From a virus, in IMG/VR virus record IMGVR_UViG_3300043409_000989, positions 1 to 38,188 of that record: a stretch of DNA of 38,188 bases; one strand, 5' to 3'. Positions 36,254 through 38,188 of the stretch are shown piece after piece. How positions within the stretch are numbered: position 1 is the stretch's first letter; every line of letters starts with the position of its first letter. Made by a program: the position numbers and the translations under genes. The notes beneath the pieces were generated by a model, which did not search any database, was not told where the DNA came from, and worked only from the letters and a program-made list of their open reading frames with translations.

Positions 36254-36597
36254 GTGGCTAGGTTTAACACCTCTTGACCCATTCTTCGGGCATTTAGAGC
36301 CCGGCCAATCAATGATGCGTTTTTCATCATCTTTACGGCCTGATTACCAAAGGAGGCGCGGGCATGGCAAAGCTCTTCGTCGCTTGCCCAATTCAGATGT
36401 TTGTAGCCGCAGCTGGGGGCCGAGATGATTGTCGGCTTTAGTTGGGACGCAATGGCGCGGACCTTGCGTTTCGCGCTTTCGCTTGAGGTGCCGAAAAGCG
36501 CAACGGCAATCTCCCAACCAAGCAGTCCGTCAGAATGCTCTAGGAGCAGCGATTCCATGCGGGCAGAGGTGACGGGGTCAACTTTGGGTGCGCTCAT
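36250..36597 (-). CDS. Hypothetical helical protein, 115 aa
   Basis: Begins M-S-A-P-K-V-D-P-V-T-S-A-R-M-E. A central region (L-L-G-W-E-I-A-V-A-L-F-G-T-S-S-E-S-A-K-R-K-V) could be a winged-helix DNA-binding domain, with H-L-N-W-A-S as the wing. Coupled by ATGA to the metallophosphoesterase. ATG 36597 carries the leader gctaaccATG. Function unknown. Confidence 0.65.
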   Translation of the reverse strand: MSAPKVDPVTSARMESLLLEHSDGLLGWEIAVALFGTSSESAKRKVRAIASQLKPTIISAPSCGYKHLNWASDEELCHARASFGNQAVKMMKNASLIGRALNARRMGQEVLNLAT

Positions 36598-36599
36598 GG

Positions 36600-36833
36600 T
36601 TAGCGGTAGCGGGCTGTTTTCTTAGCAATGGCTTTGGGCTGGGAAACAAACTGCTTCCCCGCTTTCATGCCCTTTCTCTTAGCTGCGTTGGTGGCGGCAA
36701 TTTCGGCCTTGCTTAAACCATTGAATGCGCTGTCCGGCAGATACCGCTCTCCGGTTTTAAGGCTTGGTTTGCCAGAGGATGTCCGCCACTTCTGGCGTCC
36801 CCAATCTGAAAGGCTACGTTGTGGTGCTTTCAT
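36600..36833 (-). CDS. Conserved small phage protein, 77 aa
   Basis: Starts M-K-A-P-Q-R-S-L-S-D-W-G-R-Q-K-W. The stretch S-G-K-P-S-L-K-T-G-E-R-Y-L-P and the end A-K-R-K-G-M-K-A-G-K-Q-F-V-S-Q-P-K are a well-known conserved pattern in short phage proteins of unknown function. ATG 36833 shares a base with the stop of the gene before (taATG). The protein is basic, so nucleic-acid binding is possible. Confidence 0.78.
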   Translation of the reverse strand: MKAPQRSLSDWGRQKWRTSSGKPSLKTGERYLPDSAFNGLSKAEIAATNAAKRKGMKAGKQFVSQPKAIAKKTARYR

Positions 36834-37012
36834 TAGTTTGTGTAGCCGCCGCCAGCCTTCTTGTAGTTGTTGGCGAGTAGCTGGGCCTTTCTTCCGCTCC
36901 ATTGACCTGGGTTGCCGCCTTTGCTTCCGGCCTTAATGGACGAAAACATTCGCTTTCGCATGGCTGGTTTAGTGTAGTTGCCAGAGGCATTTACGGTGGA
37001 TTTAGCTTTCAT
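36833..37012 (-). CDS. Conserved small phage protein, 59 aa
   Basis: Starts M-K-A-K-S-T-V-N-A-S-G-N-Y-T-K-P. The pattern G-N-Y-T-K-P-x-M-R-K-R-x-F, I-K-A-G-S-K-G-G-N-P-G-Q-W-S-G-R-K-A-Q and Y-K-K-A-G-G-G-Y recurs in many phages. Its role is unknown. ATG 37012 follows aataac, one base after the TAA of the HNH gene, so the three genes are translated as one string. Confidence 0.78.
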   Translation of the reverse strand: MKAKSTVNASGNYTKPAMRKRMFSSIKAGSKGGNPGQWSGRKAQLLANNYKKAGGGYTN

Positions 37013-37013
37013 G

Positions 37014-37400
37014 TTATTGTTCAGCTTTGCGCTGCGCTCTCTCTTCGTTAGTCTTTTTTTGGTGGCACGGTTTGCATGTGATCTGGAGCCCGCTTGCCTC
37101 GCATAACAGGCGTTCCGTGAATCCCGGCAGATCGTCAAAGTTGCGGAGGCTTCCACAGCTTACGATGTGATCCACTTGGGTCTCTTTTTGCATGAACCAG
37201 AGGTTGCAAGCACAACACTGGAACTGCCACTTCTGACGGACGTTGGGTCCGCTGTATGGCTTCCTTGCTGCTTTCCTTGCGGCATAGACGGGAGGCCAGC
37301 GTGTATAGGCGCGTCGCAATGCGGAACGGATAAAGGCGAAGAATCTTGGGGTAGTCCAAGTGCATCCGGCGTGGGTTTTCTGGGGTTTGGGTCGTTTCAA
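37014..37400 (-). CDS. HNH endonuclease, 128 aa
   Basis: F-Q-C-C-A-C-N-L-W-F, V-D-H-I-V-S at about 77-82, then L-C-E-A-S-G-L-Q-I-T-C-K-P-C-H-Q-K-K-T form an HNH nuclease with zinc-binding Cys pairs. The N-terminal basic helix (F-I-R-S-A-L-R-R-A-Y-T-R-W) is typical of a phage subfamily. The start is probably TTG at 37400, as no ATG or GTG precedes the conserved part; this is uncommon. Likely a DNA-nicking enzyme for packaging or recombination. Confidence 0.82.
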   Translation of the reverse strand: MKRPKPQKTHAGCTWTTPRFFAFIRSALRRAYTRWPPVYAARKAARKPYSGPNVRQKWQFQCCACNLWFMQKETQVDHIVSCGSLRNFDDLPGFTERLLCEASGLQITCKPCHQKKTNEERAQRKAEQ

Positions 37401-37419
37401 GACTTGGGGCGGGGTTTAG

Positions 37420-38188
37420 TTACCCACCATCATAGCAGCCGCATGGAACGTGCGATGGCTCAATGCCGTCAAACAGCTTTTGTTGCGCTGCGTCCATTGC
37501 TAGCCAGTTACGCCAAAGGTTGTTTTGCCCACCAAGCCCGCGCTTAGTTCTATTCGTAAGCTGGGCCGCATCTTCAATCTCCAAAGCGCGGGCAAGAAGT
37601 TCTGGGTATTTGTCACGCAATTCATACACTTCTCTTTTCTTCATTGCAGGACAGAAGTAGCAGGCGCTTTTGCCAGCTTGTGGAAGGCCGTGGCGTTTGA
37701 TGGCTGCAACGCAATCTTCCCTGCGCCAGCCCCATTCTATTAACGGATACCACGCTTGCCAGCGTTGTCCTTTACCTAATTTGCGGGGCAGCATATGCGC
37801 TTCCTTTACACGATGGGCTTCGTTTGCGTCAAATCCAATCGCCCGCCTTACTTCCACAACTCCCGCAGTACGCATTGCCTTACCAAGCGCTCTTTCTTGG
37901 GGTTCATGCTTGTATTTCATAGAGCATGAGCGACGGCCATAGGCAAGGCTGGGCATTTGTTTATGGCGGCGGCATTGCCCCTCAAGTCCTTCAAACCCCC
38001 CTTGATAGGTTTGTCTCACAGTCAATAACTCAATTCCCCACCACGCTTTGACCTGGGTGTGCATTGCGGCAACGTGCTCATAAGTGTGCGGCATTTCTGC
38101 CCCAGTATCCGCAAAAGATATAAAGTCTGGCCGGATGTTGCGATCACGGAATCCACAAAGCATAGCCGTTGAGTTTACCCCCCCCCCC
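37420..38188 (-). CDS. PAPS-reductase-like (ATP pyrophosphatase) protein, main part
   Basis: Continues the gene that starts at 232 on the circle. After the nucleotide-binding loop come F-A-D-T-G-A-E-M-P-H-T-Y (the substrate-side motif of PAPS/adenylyl-sulfate enzymes), S-C-S-M-K-Y-K, W-Y-P-L-I-E-W-G-W and a C-terminal C-Y-F-C-P-A-M-K-K. The P-C-G-C end may add a metal or thiol site. Such phage proteins activate a substrate with ATP and have been linked to sulfur transfer or nucleic-acid modification; the true substrate here is unknown. Bases 38062-38188 repeat 1-127. An internal ATG at 38163 can start a truncated product lacking the loop. Confidence 0.8.
   Translation of the reverse strand, partial: GGGVNSTAMLCGFRDRNIRPDFISFADTGAEMPHTYEHVAAMHTQVKAWWGIELLTVRQTYQGGFEGLEGQCRRHKQMPSLAYGRRSCSMKYKHEPQERALGKAMRTAGVVEVRRAIGFDANEAHRVKEAHMLPRKLGKGQRWQAWYPLIEWGWRREDCVAAIKRHGLPQAGKSACYFCPAMKKREVYELRDKYPELLARALEIEDAAQLTNRTKRGLGGQNNLWRNWLAMDAAQQKLFDGIEPSHVPCGCYDGG
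38062..38188. repeat. Direct terminal repeat, right copy
   Basis: Exact copy of 1-127, including the final 11 C. Collapsing the two copies gives the closed 38061-bp circle. Confidence 0.93.

Noticed and set aside
1-38188. Prophage or mobile-element signs (integrase, att sites, insertion sequences)
   Set aside because: No integrase, repressor, transposase or host gene is present, and the end repeat is an assembly overlap on a closed circle.

Overview
The window is the complete genome of a tailed bacteriophage, assembled as a linear contig. The first 127 bases recur exactly as the last 127 (1-127 = 38062-38188), so the molecule closes into a circle of 38061 bp. The contig is cut at an 11-base poly-C run. 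Gene content points to a short-tailed (podovirus-like) virion: small and large terminase, portal, scaffold, a major capsid protein that looks like the SU10/DUF5309 type, a set of tail and adaptor proteins, one long fibre, and three large putative internal (ejection) proteins. No tape measure, sheath, integrase, repressor, DNA polymerase or RNA polymerase was seen, so the phage probably uses host polymerases and shows no sign of lysogeny. The host cannot be named from the sequence. Many genes lack a Shine-Dalgarno sequence.

Layout. The genome has two transcription blocks. The leftward block (minus strand) runs from about 13158 down to 1, through the circle junction, and on to 35230. From its promoter-proximal end it holds small unknown genes and a secreted lysozyme (13158-10816), three minus-strand terminator hairpins (10791-10075), a hairpin-rich non-coding stretch (9687-10074), and an HNH nuclease. 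Next comes a tightly coupled cassette: an Ala/Ser repeat protein, two HTH-type proteins, a cytosine-type methyltransferase and a dATP/dGTP diphosphohydrolase. The replication genes follow: OB-fold ssDNA-binding protein, RecB-like exonuclease, putative helicase loader and DnaB helicase. Then come small ORFs, a SWIM zinc-finger protein and an HNH protein. Across the circle junction lie a PAPS-reductase-like gene, another HNH protein, small conserved phage proteins, a metallophosphoesterase and an HTH protein.

The rightward block (plus strand, 13898-35137) holds the packaging, head, tail, lysis and ejection genes in the usual order. An adenine methyltransferase sits between the terminase subunits. 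A strong UUCG-loop terminator lies after the capsid/decoration genes. The two blocks diverge at 13160-13897, a non-coding region with several iteron-like repeat families and an A-tract-rich half; it is the best candidate for the control region and origin. They converge at 35138-35229, where nested inverted repeats form large hairpins.

The most unusual feature is a pair of long poly-G tracts in the coding sense of minus-strand genes. One (11 G) lies inside the nucleotide-binding loop of the PAPS-reductase-like gene and puts it out of frame by one base. The other (13 G) lies immediately upstream of the methyltransferase GTG start, at the exact length that places the upstream gene's TAG stop directly against that start codon. 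Together they suggest slippage-controlled (phase-variable) expression of nucleic-acid-modification genes in a phage.
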